Shown piece by piece: positions 24,901 through 37,400 of a DNA stretch of 64,000 nt. The notes under the pieces were generated by a model. The model was not told the DNA's origin and searched no databases. It saw only the letters and a program-made list of their open reading frames with translations. The stretch comes from Tubiluchus corallicola. Its lineage: Eukaryota; Priapulida; Priapulimorpha; Priapulimorphida; Tubiluchidae. The position numbers and the translations under genes are program-made. The DNA lies in contig JAQGDQ010000232.1 in NCBI GenBank assembly GCA_030141605.1, positions 1 to 64,000 of the forward strand, in the 5' to 3' direction. Numbering within the stretch: the stretch's first letter is position 1; the number at the start of each line of letters is the position of its first letter.

Positions 24901-27105
24901 CTGATGAAACCATTTAGAAGCGACTTTCCTGGCAGTCACTCATCCATTTACTAACCAGGCTACCATTACTCAACCTTGACACCTTGACAATCTGGCTATT
25001 CCTTCTCCCCAAAAAGAAGAAATAACTACAAATTTCATCAAGTACTTGTATGTTTAAATGCAATTGCGACTTTGTGTCAGAATAGTGTCAACAACAATTA
25101 ACAACTTTTAAAGGTCTCAGTCAAAGACGAGTTGCACTCTGATGCACTAATTGACACGTCTGGAGAAGCTGTCGATGTTGATAGAAGCAGTGATAATCCT
25201 GTTGATGTCCTGCACTGGTCGTCAGAGTATGTAGCTGAGGAAGAAGTTGTGTCGCCTCCAGCAGAATTCCAAGAAATGGGTTCAAGCCCTGGGAAAATGA
25301 TCCCTGATGATATGGATGATTCGGACATTGAGGACAGAGTGGATGCTTCAGCTTTGCCATCAGCTGTGAAGGTAAGCAAATTGACACATTTTGCTAAATA
25401 TATGGGTTCTAACTCAGTTAATAAAGCTTTGCTGGTACGAAGACTCTTTACTAGCGAAACACACCGGAATCCAAAAAAAAAGCATTCGGAATTGCACAAG
25501 TGGCCAGTTAGATAATATTGTGGTCTGTAGGTTTCCTTCAAAGCTCCTTAATTTACACTGCACTTCACTGCAGCTAGTTCACTAGGATAAGAACATTACG
25601 TTTAAAGCAGATTACATTTTCATGGAGTGAAACTTAACAAGTAGAATTTTAATAGATTATATATGAGCCCTTCAAATATGACTAGAAGATTAGGACCTTT
25701 GCCTGTATACGTGAAACACACAAAAAAGAACTTTTTACTAAACGAATTATATGTCAGTAAATTTAAAAAAAATCACCAATCAGCTAACAAAAACAAAATT
25801 TAGTACTACAACTATGCTTTCCTTTTTCAGGTTGAAGATTCGGACTCTTCACAGCCAAGTGGAGAACATCCTCCAAAGGTGAAAACAGCTTCTCGAAGCA
25901 CCTTGCCTTCACAGTTTTTAAAGATTGCAATGGCTTCCAAGGTAGTAACATTGATACCTTCCTTCCACTTCCTTCCGATTTCCTATCTAACTGCTGTAGC
26001 AATAATGCATGCAGTACTCAAACTAAACACACTAGGGATGTTAAACAATACAAATTTGGCAATACGATAACATACGATACGATAAATTATTTTAAACAAT
26101 AAAAGTGAACTAAATGTGTGGTTAGTTGTTAATTGTGTATAGTGTTTCATTAAATTACAATGCTGCATTTTTGTAGGATATTTTCCAATTAATGTATAGA
26201 TACATATAATTTATGAGAAAATTCTCACGAAATAGCATTAATGTGTTAGCTACAACAGATAAGCAGATTACACATAGATACATACTACGTGAGCTGCACT
26301 ACCTGCACATAATTCGGAAAATGCCTTGAAAAATAGAAATTTGCCATTCGCGCACCACTAAACCAGTTGAAGACAACCACTGACAGAAAACTAGTACAAG
26401 AAAATGATTCGAACAATCTTATAATTCTTTTTTACTTTTTTTTTTGCATAATTCCGCACACAAATTGAAAAGAAAAGTGAAGCAATTTCATAAAAGAGTG
26501 ATAAGCAGCGATATGTGCCAAATTCGATACAGTAATGATATTCCTAGAATAATATCGATACAATAAGGATAAAAACAAATTTGTTGTTTTTGGATAGAAC
26601 AAGGATAGAAATAATTATGGTGGTTTTATTTTTAGCAGCAGCTTGTAAAAGATGGTGGCCATGGCACTAGCAAGGTGAGGGCCACAGATGAGAGAAGAAG
26701 AGATGCAGCAGACAGATTTGATGTTTATGGTATGCAGCTGTATTCCTACTCCACGTCTAATTTTAAATGTTCTTTATTAACGAGTACACTTGGTTTTCTT
26801 TTACACTTTTTCGCATTTTTTCGGGTGGATGTGTATCCATGATCTTTATGACTTCTTTTGCTACAGATTTTGATATAGATGAGGAGAAGCATCAGCCATC
26901 AAAAGTTCCGCCCTTTTTCCCCGGGGTGGATGTCCTTCCCTCAGTCGATGACAAGCACAAGCACCATAAGGAGAAGAAAAAGAAGAAGAAGAACAAACAC
27001 AAGCGCAAGCACAAGCATAAACATGAGAAGCACGATAAACATGAAAAGGTGGGCAAGCACCAAAGTTCTGAAAGTTCTGCAAGGAACTCGCCATTCACTG
27101 ATTAA
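6977..27105 (+). CDS. TAF2: TFIID subunit TAF2 (5' partial, 22 coding exons)
   Basis: TAF2 is the large TFIID subunit that contacts the initiator; it is an M1-aminopeptidase-like protein without catalytic activity. Exons: 6977-7074, 7714-7952, 9764-9866, 10295-10413, 10681-10894, 11393-11593, 12333-12425, 12622-12683, 15211-15325, 16154-16329, 17279-17531, 18221-18361, 18829-18939, 20856-20938, 21423-21679, 22038-22212, 22930-23029, 24118-24246, 25114-25371, 25831-25941, 26636-26729, 26867-27105. All phases join, giving about 1,123 codons. Diagnostic stretches include [53 protein letters not shown] and [14 protein letters not shown]. The aligned active-site region reads [10 protein letters not shown], with no HEXXH zinc motif, as in human. 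A middle all-helical region ([25 protein letters not shown]) is followed by acidic linkers and a Lys/His-rich tail ([20 protein letters not shown]), a TAF2 hallmark. About 150 N-terminal residues are missing; the first exon starts in phase 1, so coding exons must exist upstream. One terminal intron acceptor has an AG choice (26635 used). Confidence 0.95.
8225..8615. mobile_element. TIR-bearing MITE with a pogo-like segment
   Basis: The ends are inverted: cactcatatctcggtttgct at the left and, read in reverse complement from the right, cattcatatctccagtttgc. Inside, from about 8311, is a segment beginning cagtaggtgccgtgtatta that matches, in reverse orientation, the element family at 36806-37436. 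It is therefore either a relative or a composite of two elements. It is non-coding and lies in a TAF2 intron. Confidence 0.7.
8816..10085 (+). repeat. Segmental duplication, copy 2 (holds the in-order TAF2 exon)
   Basis: This is a direct repeat of 2445-3664. It contains the complete hAT element at 9097-9511 and the TAF2 exon 9764-9866 in its correct order. Just before it, about 8761-8815, lies an extra partial tandem copy of its own first ~60 bases (the 'ttaaatgctgtataattctg' motif occurs twice). Because the hAT copy here is complete and flanked by both target-site duplications, this copy is closer to the ancestral state. Confidence 0.95.
9097..9511. mobile_element. Complete non-autonomous hAT element
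   Basis: The termini are inverted: cacgggtgtgcaaa at the left and tttgcacacccctg at the right, with one mismatch. The element is flanked by a perfect 8-base target-site duplication, cactaaac, at 9089-9096 and 9512-9519, as hAT transposases make. Length is 415 bases with no transposase frame. It sits in the TAF2 intron before the exon at 9764. Confidence 0.93.
12862..13333. mobile_element. Non-autonomous hAT element
   Basis: The left end is cagaggcggattatg. The right end, in reverse complement, is ctgtagcggatag. The flanks atgatacc (12854-12861) and ataatacc (13334-13341) are an 8-base target-site duplication with one mismatch. G/C runs such as cgggccccc inside are typical of this hAT MITE type. 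It lies in the long TAF2 intron 12684-15210 and has no coding frame of its own. Confidence 0.8.
18708..18799. repeat. 46-base tandem duplication
   Basis: The unit beginning atttgctaagcttgggtaaa occurs twice in direct, adjacent copies (18708 and 18754) with essentially no mismatch. It ends about 30 bases before the TAF2 exon at 18829, so it lies close to that intron's branch-point region. Confidence 0.9.
18965..19745. repeat. Complex intronic tandem-repeat array
   Basis: Recurring modules fill this part of the TAF2 intron: 'tctctgctcaagattgtcat', 'ctactcacaaatgtcatttt', 'ctctgccacaaaat' and 'aataaagcaacatttact'. Two larger units of about 170 bases (near 18974 and 19143, each opening with 'attactgcttag') precede the shorter units. 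The array stays open in several frames only because the modules are repeated and pyrimidine-rich; I do not regard those frames as genes. Confidence 0.85.
19780..20110. other. GC-rich compositional island in a TAF2 intron
   Basis: This segment is markedly richer in G+C than everything around it (for example 'gagcgctgagcatcaggagc' and 'cacgggtcgcttcttctaca'). It follows directly after the tandem array. It is open in one frame for about 113 codons, but the peptide resembles nothing I know. It could be a decayed insertion of foreign or transposon origin. I saw no clear terminal repeats. Confidence 0.5.
26031..26549. mobile_element. Possible TIR element in a TAF2 intron
   Basis: The left side reads ctagggatgttaaacaatac and then aatttggcaatac. 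The right side in reverse complement reads ctaggaatatcattactgta and then tcgaatttggcac. These are imperfect inverted ends, and both sides carry cgata-rich stretches. No convincing target-site duplication is visible, so the boundaries are approximate. Confidence 0.4.
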
Positions 27106-27694
27106 AACAGATTCTTACAAGAACACATTATTTCTTATCCTGGCACGTAAAGTAATCGACGGGCCTAAGACAACTAGTCAGATGAATCTCGATTCTCGCA
27201 CTGGAGGTCAGAGATGGAGTGATGTATAATTATGACTCCAAGGACAGCTTAACTGGATGACTGAACCATGGTGTTCAGTGTACCAATATACTTTAAAATA
27301 ATAGTTCTAACAACTGCTTGACTGGTCGACTATGTCCAGATAAATCAGTACCAAGAAATTTCTCGTCCCGTTGAATTTTAGCTATTTTTGTAAATTTGGC
27401 AAGCATTCTCTAGGGGGGGAATTTCATTCCAAGTCTGAAATTTAAGAATTAATTATTCTCTTCTATATAAAGCAGAAAGTTAGTACCTTACAAGTAGCTT
27501 GAGCAATCAGGTGGCGAGTTCAATGATGATAAACTTATAACAGTCACGAATTTGTTTCTGTACAAAAAAAGTGACCTGAATGAAGACAGAACGATAACCT
27601 GCCAGTAAAGGAGGATGGTATACTTTTGTTATTCAAGCTCAATGTCATTATACATAAAAATGTCAAGTTCTCAAATTGCGTTTCCCAGCTGTAT

Positions 27695-27774
27695 AATAAA
27701 TGAATCATTTCCATTATTTGTAAATATGTTCTTCCGCAATAGATATCCAAACTGTACATAATTATGAAAATAAA
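27695..27774 (+). terminator. Candidate poly(A) signals for TAF2
   Basis: AATAAA occurs at 27695-27700 and 27769-27774, about 0.6 kb after the TAF2 stop codon. The TAF2 and MRPL39 3' ends converge, with about 1.4 kb between the stop codons. Confidence 0.5.
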
Positions 27775-27835
27775 AATGTTACAAATGTATTTCTTCTGCA
27801 TTATTTTAATTCTTCAGGGTTAAATTGAGTGGAAG

Positions 27836-28060
27836 AAATATAGTATACAAAAACCAGTACATGGTTGCTTTCACAATTATAAAATGTTGATAGAAGTTTC
27901 GCAATCAAACTAAAATCTGATACTGTACAATTCATAAAGATGAAATTTGGTACTGAATGAATATACTGTGATGTATATTTCACATATCGATATGTGAATG
28001 AATAAATATGAACCAGTAGCAGAATAACCTGAAGTGAATGTGTACAACTATGAAAAATAT
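27836..28060 (+). repeat. Dispersed repeat, copy A
   Basis: A block of about 200 bases here is repeated, diverged, at 29575-29790. Shared landmarks in order are: caatcaaac/gcaactaaa, ctgata-tgt-caat-cataaa, aatatactgtga, 'tatcacatacc'-like sequence, gtgaataaata and cagaataa-ctgaag. It is non-coding and lies between the TAF2 and MRPL39 3' ends. Confidence 0.7.
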
Positions 28061-28449
28061 CATCAGAACTAGGCGATCGACAATCATTCGACAATAGTAA
28101 CATTGTTCTCTAATTAAGTTCAACTATGCACCTTTAAAGCAAGCAACAATTTCTTTGCAGCATAGGTATATTGAACGAACAGGTTTTGAAGTTCAGGTTG
28201 GGGGAACTTTTTCTGGCACTGTTTCGGAATTATTCGGATGAATTAATGCTCAACAAACTGAATAGGACAAAATAAAACGGGCGAAATGTGTGGAATTCCC
28301 ATCATTGCCTCGCCTTGACTGTTGAGTTTCTTAGCCTGGTATTTGTGTTCAAAGTTGAGACTTTCATCTCAGTTATGATCATAGCAAGCCTTCTGTTGGG
28401 TCAAGCTGGATGCAAAAACTCAAAATCAAGAATTTAATTGTACTACATA

Positions 28450-28455
28450 TTTATT
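28450..28455 (-). terminator. Candidate poly(A) signal for MRPL39
   Basis: TTTATT on the plus strand (AATAAA on the minus strand) lies about 45 bases beyond the MRPL39 stop codon, giving a very short 3' UTR. Confidence 0.55.
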
Positions 28456-28497
28456 AATTTTAGTGAAAGAAAAATATTCTATTCTAGTTTTAAGTTG

Positions 28498-31400
28498 CTA
28501 TGAAGTAGCTTGTAATTCTTCCTCCTTTGCGCTGTCAAGTAAACTGGGAGAAGACGAGTCAGTTTGCTCCGGTTCACCTGGAAGCCTTCCGGGATTCTAA
28601 AATAAAATACTTGATAAACCACTACTCCATATAATTTTCATATGCTTGTGTTATACTAGTCACATTGTCATACATTGGTTTTTAACCTCACCCAACTGCC
28701 AGCATTTGTACATCATTATCAGCAATAGCGTGCATTTGAACTCAACATAAAATATACTAACAGCAGTGCTGTACTAGCTTTGTTGGTTTTTTCAACTATG
28801 TCATATCTTTATCTAGTTTCCTGACCACGATACGACATTTCGGGATAAGGGTACACATGAAAGACTGTAAAAATCAGTTTTTGTCTATTAACATTATTAT
28901 AAAAATATTAATTTACTCAACTACATAGAAAAATAGCTACGACAGGTGACTCCCTGCCAATGCTTCTACTTTATTTTAAGCAAAACAGGAAATAACATCA
29001 CTGACGCACAGTAAAATTAATTAGCACCTTTCTATAACAAAATCCAAATGAAGAATATATTGTAAGCAATGTAGCTGACGGTTTACAAACATCCGAGGCA
29101 ACATTTGAGGTGTAGCATTAGTGGAGTCTAGGTAATGCAATTACAAACATGTAGAAAATGACATCTTGCCTGTCTTATCAAATAAAACTTAATTTGTACG
29201 AGCATAGCAATTGGCAGAAGCGATCTTGCCTGAACAAAAGTTAATATTTAGTCTTTACAGATTACCGGAAATTAATTTTGCAGTCTTGCATGGTATCTAC
29301 ACTGCTATAACAAGCAGTACAACAATTGCAACTCAATATGATTTTCAAGGTCTTCTATGTTTATAGAAAATATTTGGCATAAATGCATAGTTCTAGTATG
29401 AAAGCACAATGCTAACGAACTTACCAGTTTTTGGGCTCGTTCAAGCAAAAGTTTCCATGTGAAATTCCTAGTCTGAAGAAGAAGAAAGTTTTAAACACAT
29501 CACTTAAAATAACAGAAACAAAATTATAAAGAAAAAATACAGAGGCATATGCGCGTTTAAATGATATTATGAATATTTGTGAATACTAGCATTACACGTA
29601 CTGCTAATGCAGATACAAGTTTAGCAACTAAATTAAAGTCTGATAATGTGCAATGCATAAACATAAAATTTAATATTCAATAAATATACTGTGACACAAA
29701 TATATCACATACCAAATCTAATGTGAATAAATAGGAACAAATCGCAGAATAATCTGAAGATTAAACATACATAATGTGCCGAAGTTTTGATTATGAATTA
29801 CAAGAATAAAACAATGGAATCTCTAGAAAAATACTACAGTGATGTTGCACTCGCTTATGTATAAAGAGCAAAAATTTTAGATTTTCTTAGATTTTTCCAA
29901 AAATAAGACACAAAAGTTTTAAATTAAGAAGTCAAAAACATAAATGCCGAAAAAATTCTGCATGTCATTATTACTGAAACTTACAGCAAGTGCTTTATGT
30001 GTTCATAATTTTCAATGCAACTAGATAAAGGCATTTCTTTCAACAGCCTATACAGTTTCTCATTTCTTAAGATGGTATTTGGTTTCAGCACTCAATAATT
30101 CTAGCATTTATTTCTGCGTTAAACAGCTATGTGTAGCCATCATACACTTTCTCGCTAAGGAAATACACAATACCATACTCCAGAGGATTAAGTTCAATTT
30201 TAAATCTTTATCGGTGCTTTAGTTTCTGTTGTGAAGATACATATGTAAATTGGTCGCTTCCTTTATTGTTTCGCTCCATGTATTGAGTGTTTAATATGTC
30301 ACTGAACATGAAATTTTTCAGTTGACAATTAGCTGACATTGTTCCTGCATTTAATTTTTTAACATGCTGACGTTTTCCAGCCATAGTTTAAAAACCACTG
30401 AAACTATAAACTTGTAACTTTCACAGCCAAAAGTCAATGTACTGTGAAATTTCAACTTTGTAGGAAACTCGCTTCTAATATAATTATAGTTTAATCTTTG
30501 GCGCACCTTTTCTGCACCACTCAATATATATGCATTAATTTTAATGAGAATTTCAATAATTAATAATAATTTTTTGAATAAAGTTGAACAATTTCCTAAT
30601 AACCAAAAAAATGTAAAAATATTCAAATAAACAGTTTTATCGATGCAGAACATCAGCAATTTACAATATGTTTATTGGAGTAACAGTAACAACAGCTGGA
30701 CATAACTATATCGGTCTTGCTTGTGTAGAACCAAGTTTTACAAACTTGCCTTTTTATTGCTAATCGATAATTGCTGATGCTATTCGTAAAAGTTACAGAA
30801 AAGACTTACAGTAAGTTGAGTTGGCAAAGCTAGTCCTTGAACTCTGTACAAGAGACCAAACCTCGTGTGAATTTGGTGCACCTATCCAAAATAAACACAA
30901 AAATAATGCACATAATTGTAAACACTAATATATGGTAAAATAATATAATCTGTATGCAAAATGCAAATACTGAAGTTTTACATGTTCAGTCAAATACAAA
31001 AACACCAAATTATAGCAATGTTAAGTGCGGCAGTCAACACAGAATTTAAATTGATTGTGTGATTAAATTGAATTTAAATGTGATCGCCTAAAAAATCGCT
31101 AGACTGACAAGGGTTCATTAGCTGAGGAACGGAACACACTTATGCAATGCTTACCAACTCCTACTAACAAGTGAAAGAAGGAGTTTAAGTTTAGCAGTTG
31201 ATACACTTAGACTTGTCTAATCAATTAGACATCAATTAATACTCATTAATTAGTAAATACAAACTTGTTTTAATTTTTTTTACACTGGATGACAATTTTC
31301 CAGTATGGCAAAGTAATGTCTAGACAGTGAAAAAAAAGCCCAATACAGTTACTATAAACAGGCTAGAATAGTGCCAACAGATTGGTTGCTCGTAAGTGCA

Positions 31401-34400
31401 TTACGAATGTAGTAAGTCTTTGTTGACAGCATTACAGGCACACAAACTTCGAATAAGTGTACAACATACAGCACTTAAAGCGAATAAACCAATAAGAGAT
31501 GGATCTGCTATCATTGGACCTCCACTAATATCAACATGATCGCCGAGTCTGTAGAGAGGTACCGTGTTCCCGGTCCGAGATTTTGCAGCAATGTGTGGAA
31601 TTTGATCTATTTTATATCTAAAAAGCAAAGAATGTGGTATTTAACCAAACACGGTAATACTGAATTTGTTAAATATTTAAGAATTATATTCAAATAATTA
31701 ATATTGAATAGTTGAAGTCAGTTATGATTATTTTATGAAGAAGACAAAAATTTATCTGAATTATTTCTTTTGTTATCCAACCAAGAATTAAAATTTTTGA
31801 ACAGTCACATTTAATGTTATAACTAAAAGTGTTGCAAACAAATGCATTGTTTCAACATCTAAGGAAGCTCACAGTCATATGCTATAATGTATATTCCTTA
31901 GCCAATGCCTCCATATTTAATACATAACAGTAATTACAGTTTTTATGTAGTATCGTACCCTGAACGCCATATCCAGCACCCAACTATACAGCATATAAAT
32001 GGATGTGGCAGGATTGAAAACTAAATACTAATTACCACATTCAGTGCATACCATGAGTGTTCAGCTATTATCTTCTTGATAATAAGATGCAGAACTAGTA
32101 CACTGCACAATGGAATATGTGACTATAAACAAAGAACCATAGCATGTAATTCTATGTAAAAAACAATAATTGCATTACCTATTATGCTCAAACATATTTT
32201 CAGCTATTTTGGCATCGACATCAAGCCGCTCAAAAACTTTTGCATCCTTTTGAAGCTGAACTCTGTACCCAATCCGCGTCAAGCAATTGATTTCCTCCAA
32301 TGTTGGTACCCAGTCATGGAGTTTTAGGTCCACATCATATACAAAGCTTCCACTCTTGACTGTATATAACATTTGAAAAATTTAACCAGCCTTTATTTTG
32401 CTACACAAATAAAAAACTGAATGACCCTTTTCTTAGCTTCAAAAAGCAGACTTTTTATTTATTTCAGGAGCTTTTGTTAGTTATGGAGTAAAGATGACAA
32501 GTCAGGAAAGGAAGATTGCTCTCATATTTTAAGGCAATGTGCATTTTACAGCAAAGCTGTTATTGCCAACAATCATAACACTTTCTTAAACGCATGTATA
32601 GAATCCTCAGTTCACCTTATTTAAACTAGTTTCCAGACAGTACATATACAAAATGTCCTTTGAATTTAAAAATACGTATTTAAATTTTAGAATCAGAATA
32701 ATAATTTCTACAACAAAATGCAAATATGTTGTGCAAATTGACCACAATAAAAATTTAATATGATTTTTTAAAAATCAGCAATTTCTACAAAAGTAACAAA
32801 ACAGTTGAAACGGAAAACAGTTGAAAATTCAACTCATTTGTCACAAGATGTCACTAGCAAAAGGCATACAGCAATCAATAATTGCAGTGCTTCAACACGT
32901 TAAATGGACACCTGAGGTGCCCTGCAGTTATTATATTTTTTGGTTGGTTCTGTTACAATGCCAAAATACATACAGCAAAAGACAAATCCACGAAACCTGA
33001 CTAGATCCCAAATCCTTGTATGTAATCTAACAGTAAGAATCTTTAAAAAATAAAAAAACTAACTTTATCAGCGTGCTTTAGTAGCAAAAGCATATACTTA
33101 CTGTCAGGGGCAGGCCAGCTATGCAGTTCAACGTATATATGATCTTTAAATGCTCTGTTCATGATGTAGCCCAGCAGGAATGAACCGGTTCGCCAAAATG
33201 CCTACAACACGAAATCTGAAACTAATAACTAATGGTTGGTAATATTAGGTACATTGGTTTCATTTCATACAAATCTGCATATTTAAAACTACAATAATGC
33301 AGACTGCATAATGAATGAATATTATTTTTTAAGTTTTAAGCAACATCTGAATAAGGAAATAGCATTAATAAATACAGCTCTGCTTTCCAACTTTTGATTT
33401 TGATTTGAAAACTAAAAGCAGATGATTTAATACCATGAGTTAAATTTCCATTTCGTAAAAATTCAAAGATCAAACATTTAGTATCAAAAAACAGAAGGTA
33501 TCAACTAGTCGATTCACACCGAGATCTCTGTAGGAGTAGAAAAATATGAAATCATACTACAATGCTGGAAAGACAAGGAGTCATACTTGTATGCTGATTG
33601 CAGATCATTGTCAATTACCCAATGCCTTTCAACACATTAATTATACTTTTGCCACTAAAAGCTGCAACTTCCCTATTTTTAAGGACAAAATTTTTTTAGA
33701 AGTTGTAATCTTAAACCTCAATGAAACAACAACAAAAAACCACACACACGAACCTTATTGGCGTGATATGGATTTTCATCAGTAAAATGTGAGAATCGTA
33801 ATTCACAATCGTCAGTCAATGGACGATGCATGTCCCATGGCTTCCCATCAACCAGTGCAATTGCTGACTGCTTCGTTAAATGTTCACTCAAATCTAAGGA
33901 AATGTATCAAACACATTTAGCTAGCCTAACTGAATTCATGTTAAATTATCACAGTACACTTCTGTTATCGTTACACTGAATGCATTCAACTTGCAACAGC
34001 TGATAATCATTGTAAGAAAATTACTATTGCGGCAATGACTTGCATTTCAGTTAAAGCAAGTAACATATTTGGTAACACGTTTTTAACTCATTTATAATTC
34101 TATAATAACAGTTAAATTTAGCACACTTTAGACAAGGCTAGCATTCATTTTTTCCTGTTTTTACATCTGTGAAGTTCAGGGAGATAAATTTAGAAATCAG
34201 GAACACAGTGCAAATTTGAAGTTTATTAGAATATTTTACGTAAATAAGTAACATATTAAATATTGAAGAATGGGTATAAAACCATTTAGCTTAATTAAGA
34301 AAAACTTGCATTAGTTAAGACTTGATAATAAAGTATTTTGTAATAATTTTAAAAATGCAAACACAGCCAATTATATTATTTTTTTAAAGATACATAATTA

Positions 34401-37400
34401 AATATTTTAAAAGTTACAAGGAAAATATTTATGTAACAACAATTGTAAAGAGCAAATGTTGTAAAAACATACGCATGGCACAGTTATAAGGTGTAGATAT
34501 GTTCTTGTTCATTATCAAGGTAGTATCATCTTCTAATCCTCTGTACTCTACTTTTATTTTTTCTACTCGTTTAACAAGAGAAGCCTGGTGGTGCTTCTCT
34601 TCTTCAAATAATTCATTACATTTCAATCGAGCAGCAGTGTTCGTCATACCAGCAGCTGTGCACAACATTCCTAATAAATAGCAAAAATATAATTCAATAA
34701 TTATACTGTTTGGCACCTGCTTTGGTTGAATCTCCTTTAAGCACATTTTAACTTTAAGAGGGAACATAACAGAAAGTAATCATATACAAATCAGGTGTTG
34801 AAATTTACATTAGTCAAAGGCTAGCAAAATTTTGTAAGGTTTAATGTAATTAGCCAACAGGCGAGCAGCTGAATCAGACAAGATATTTACCCTGTTTACA
34901 TGCATTGTGCACACATGTTTTGAGTATGTGCTGGCAGAAAATATAGTTTTGGTTATCCATTTTTTACGACTCAGCACACTTATAAAAATAATTTTCTTGC
35001 ATTCTGCAAAAAACTATTTTTCTATGACAGACAGACCCCCGTTCTAATAAACCTATGTGCAACTCAAGTGCTTGCTGGCTTGTTGGGAATATAAGCACAA
35101 CAAACAAATAATACATTATTGGTAACTATTTGGACAATAGTGTATAAAATGTATAACAATAGCAAATTACAAATCATCAAATAAAACAGTAAAATGTATT
35201 TGACTGAGTGTTTTCTTGTTACTTTTGCTTAAATAATTTAATACAAAAAATATTTTTGCAATAGTAGTTACACTTAAATTACTCATTAGTTACATTATGT
35301 AACACACATATTGTGCAACTATATAAATTTCTTTGCAAATTCATACTTCATCTTTTTGACTAAGGATTAGTAAGACCCGTTACAAACTAATTATTTTTAC
35401 AGGTTACTAGTCCTATATACTAGTATGCCATATTTGTGAACTTCAGCCCTTGCATATCATGTCACACAAAAATTATGTTATATTGCAGAGTGGCTAAACT
35501 GCACAACAAAATAACCTGACCTGCTTAATTTAAGAATTCTTGGCCAATAGGTCAATCAATCCTACATTTTTTTCAAAGTAAACATTCATCCAGCACTACG
35601 AAAAATCCTTTACACAAAACTGAGTAATGCAGTATATTATAATATGCATGATGTTTTAAATTATTAAGAAAAGTTATTACTGTAGAACAGATACAAAAAG
35701 TGGCTGATGAAAACCAAAGTAGCTAATGTAAACTTAAAAACTTCAAAAATTTATGAAAAATAATGTTTTAATGTAATGAAAGTAGAACAAACTTTTTTTG
35801 TAAAATAATAATAAATAATGAGCTTCAATTAGATTAGCTGCTTTTTAATCGTCTGTGTCTGTTAACTTTGCCAAGCTTTGGTAATAATATAAACCAAACA
35901 AAATCAAACAAAATAGATGATTTACATTCGGCATCGAATATTCGAATTACATTCGGGTAAATGCAAACTTTCGATCATTTCTGTCCTCACCCAACTAGTA
36001 ATAAGCATCTGGAATGAAATTCACTAGGATAGTTAGTATAGTATAAAACTAATACAAATTAACCGACTATTGCGATTGAGTTAATGACTAATGAGTCACA
36101 GCATGAAAAAGCAGTGACAAGTGAAAAGTTTTTTTTACAGAAACAAGTAGTTTAACAAAAGGTGAAAAAATAATTAAAGCAAAAGAAATGTGCATAATTG
36201 ATGAAATATGTTTTATAATTGATTTTACTTGTCGCATATGCACAGGAAGCTTTTTAAGCTAAAAATAACTTATTTAGAAAAATATGTTGTAAAAAATAAA
36301 GGAAGCACTTATCGAAGAACACATACAAAATTGAGAGAAATAATCTGATTAAAGACTAAGCACATAGATGATAAACGAAACAATAAAATTTGTAATTGTC
36401 TGTAATCTGACAATAAGCCACAAAAACTAATATCAGAAAAAACTGTAAATGTGAATAAGGAGCCGAGTTTGAGATCTTATGTTTTTATAAGAATTGCCTA
36501 TATGCCCAATACACCGGTTTTAAGCAACAAATGATAAAAGTAACAGCATTAACATTGATTTTTATATATAATAGTTCAAACTCGGGCTGTACGGAAGATT
36601 ATTGCCAGCACAATAATCGCAGTCACCTGTGCATGAGGGATTAGCCAGTTAAGAAAATTCACTTAAAAATTGAACGTAAGGTTACTGCATTTAAAATAAA
36701 CATTTTTCTCTTGCCCTATAATGCACAGTGATGTCAATTGTGTCTTTCTGAATCCAACTGTTACTGATTGGATAAAAAATTATAGTGTTGGGCATTTGAC
36801 AATATAGTAGGCGCAGCTCATGAAGTTCTCATAATTATAAAAAACGTTAAAAATCTGTTGCTGTGTGATGCACGTATTCTCGCAAAACATTTAGTGCTTG
36901 GCATGCTTCAGCTGCAGTTAGTTGTGCCCTTGTTTCCCTTTCAAGTGGTTTCGTCGGTTTGTCTTGGCTCCCCTTGCAATGGTGACAATTTCGTCATTTG
37001 TTATTTGCAATGCGGCCTGAATGGAAAGCTTCAAAAGGAACCTGCTAGACAAGTGATTAAATATTTAGCTTCCAGAAATTTTTTGGGTAGTTGCAGTGGA
37101 CGAGCGGGTAACAGATTCAAAGCAAAACCGCTAGGCTAGTGTATTAGCGCATGATAAACATACCTGCTTACAAACAAAACGGTAATAAAGATGATTATTT
37201 CTAGATATATTATAGTGCACAAAAGCGAAGATAACTTAATAGTAGGAAAGGCTCTTTGGACACATACAAATATCTTAATCTTATTTTATGTACGTGAAGG
37301 AAAATAATGAGTCAATTATGCGGAGTTATTCAAGGCAATTACAGATAGATTTTATGTGCATTTGAATAGGAGGCGTTTTTGAGATAATTAAGAGACTGAG

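Noticed and set aside
26861-27098. Minus-strand frames opposite the TAF2 last exon
   Set aside because: They are antisense shadows of the Lys/His-rich tail.
31401-31469. Read-through of the MRPL39 exon to a stop at 31401
   Set aside because: The gtatgt donor at 31469 and the in-phase next exon (VHQIHTRFGLLY...) restore the conserved MRPL39 C-terminal region.
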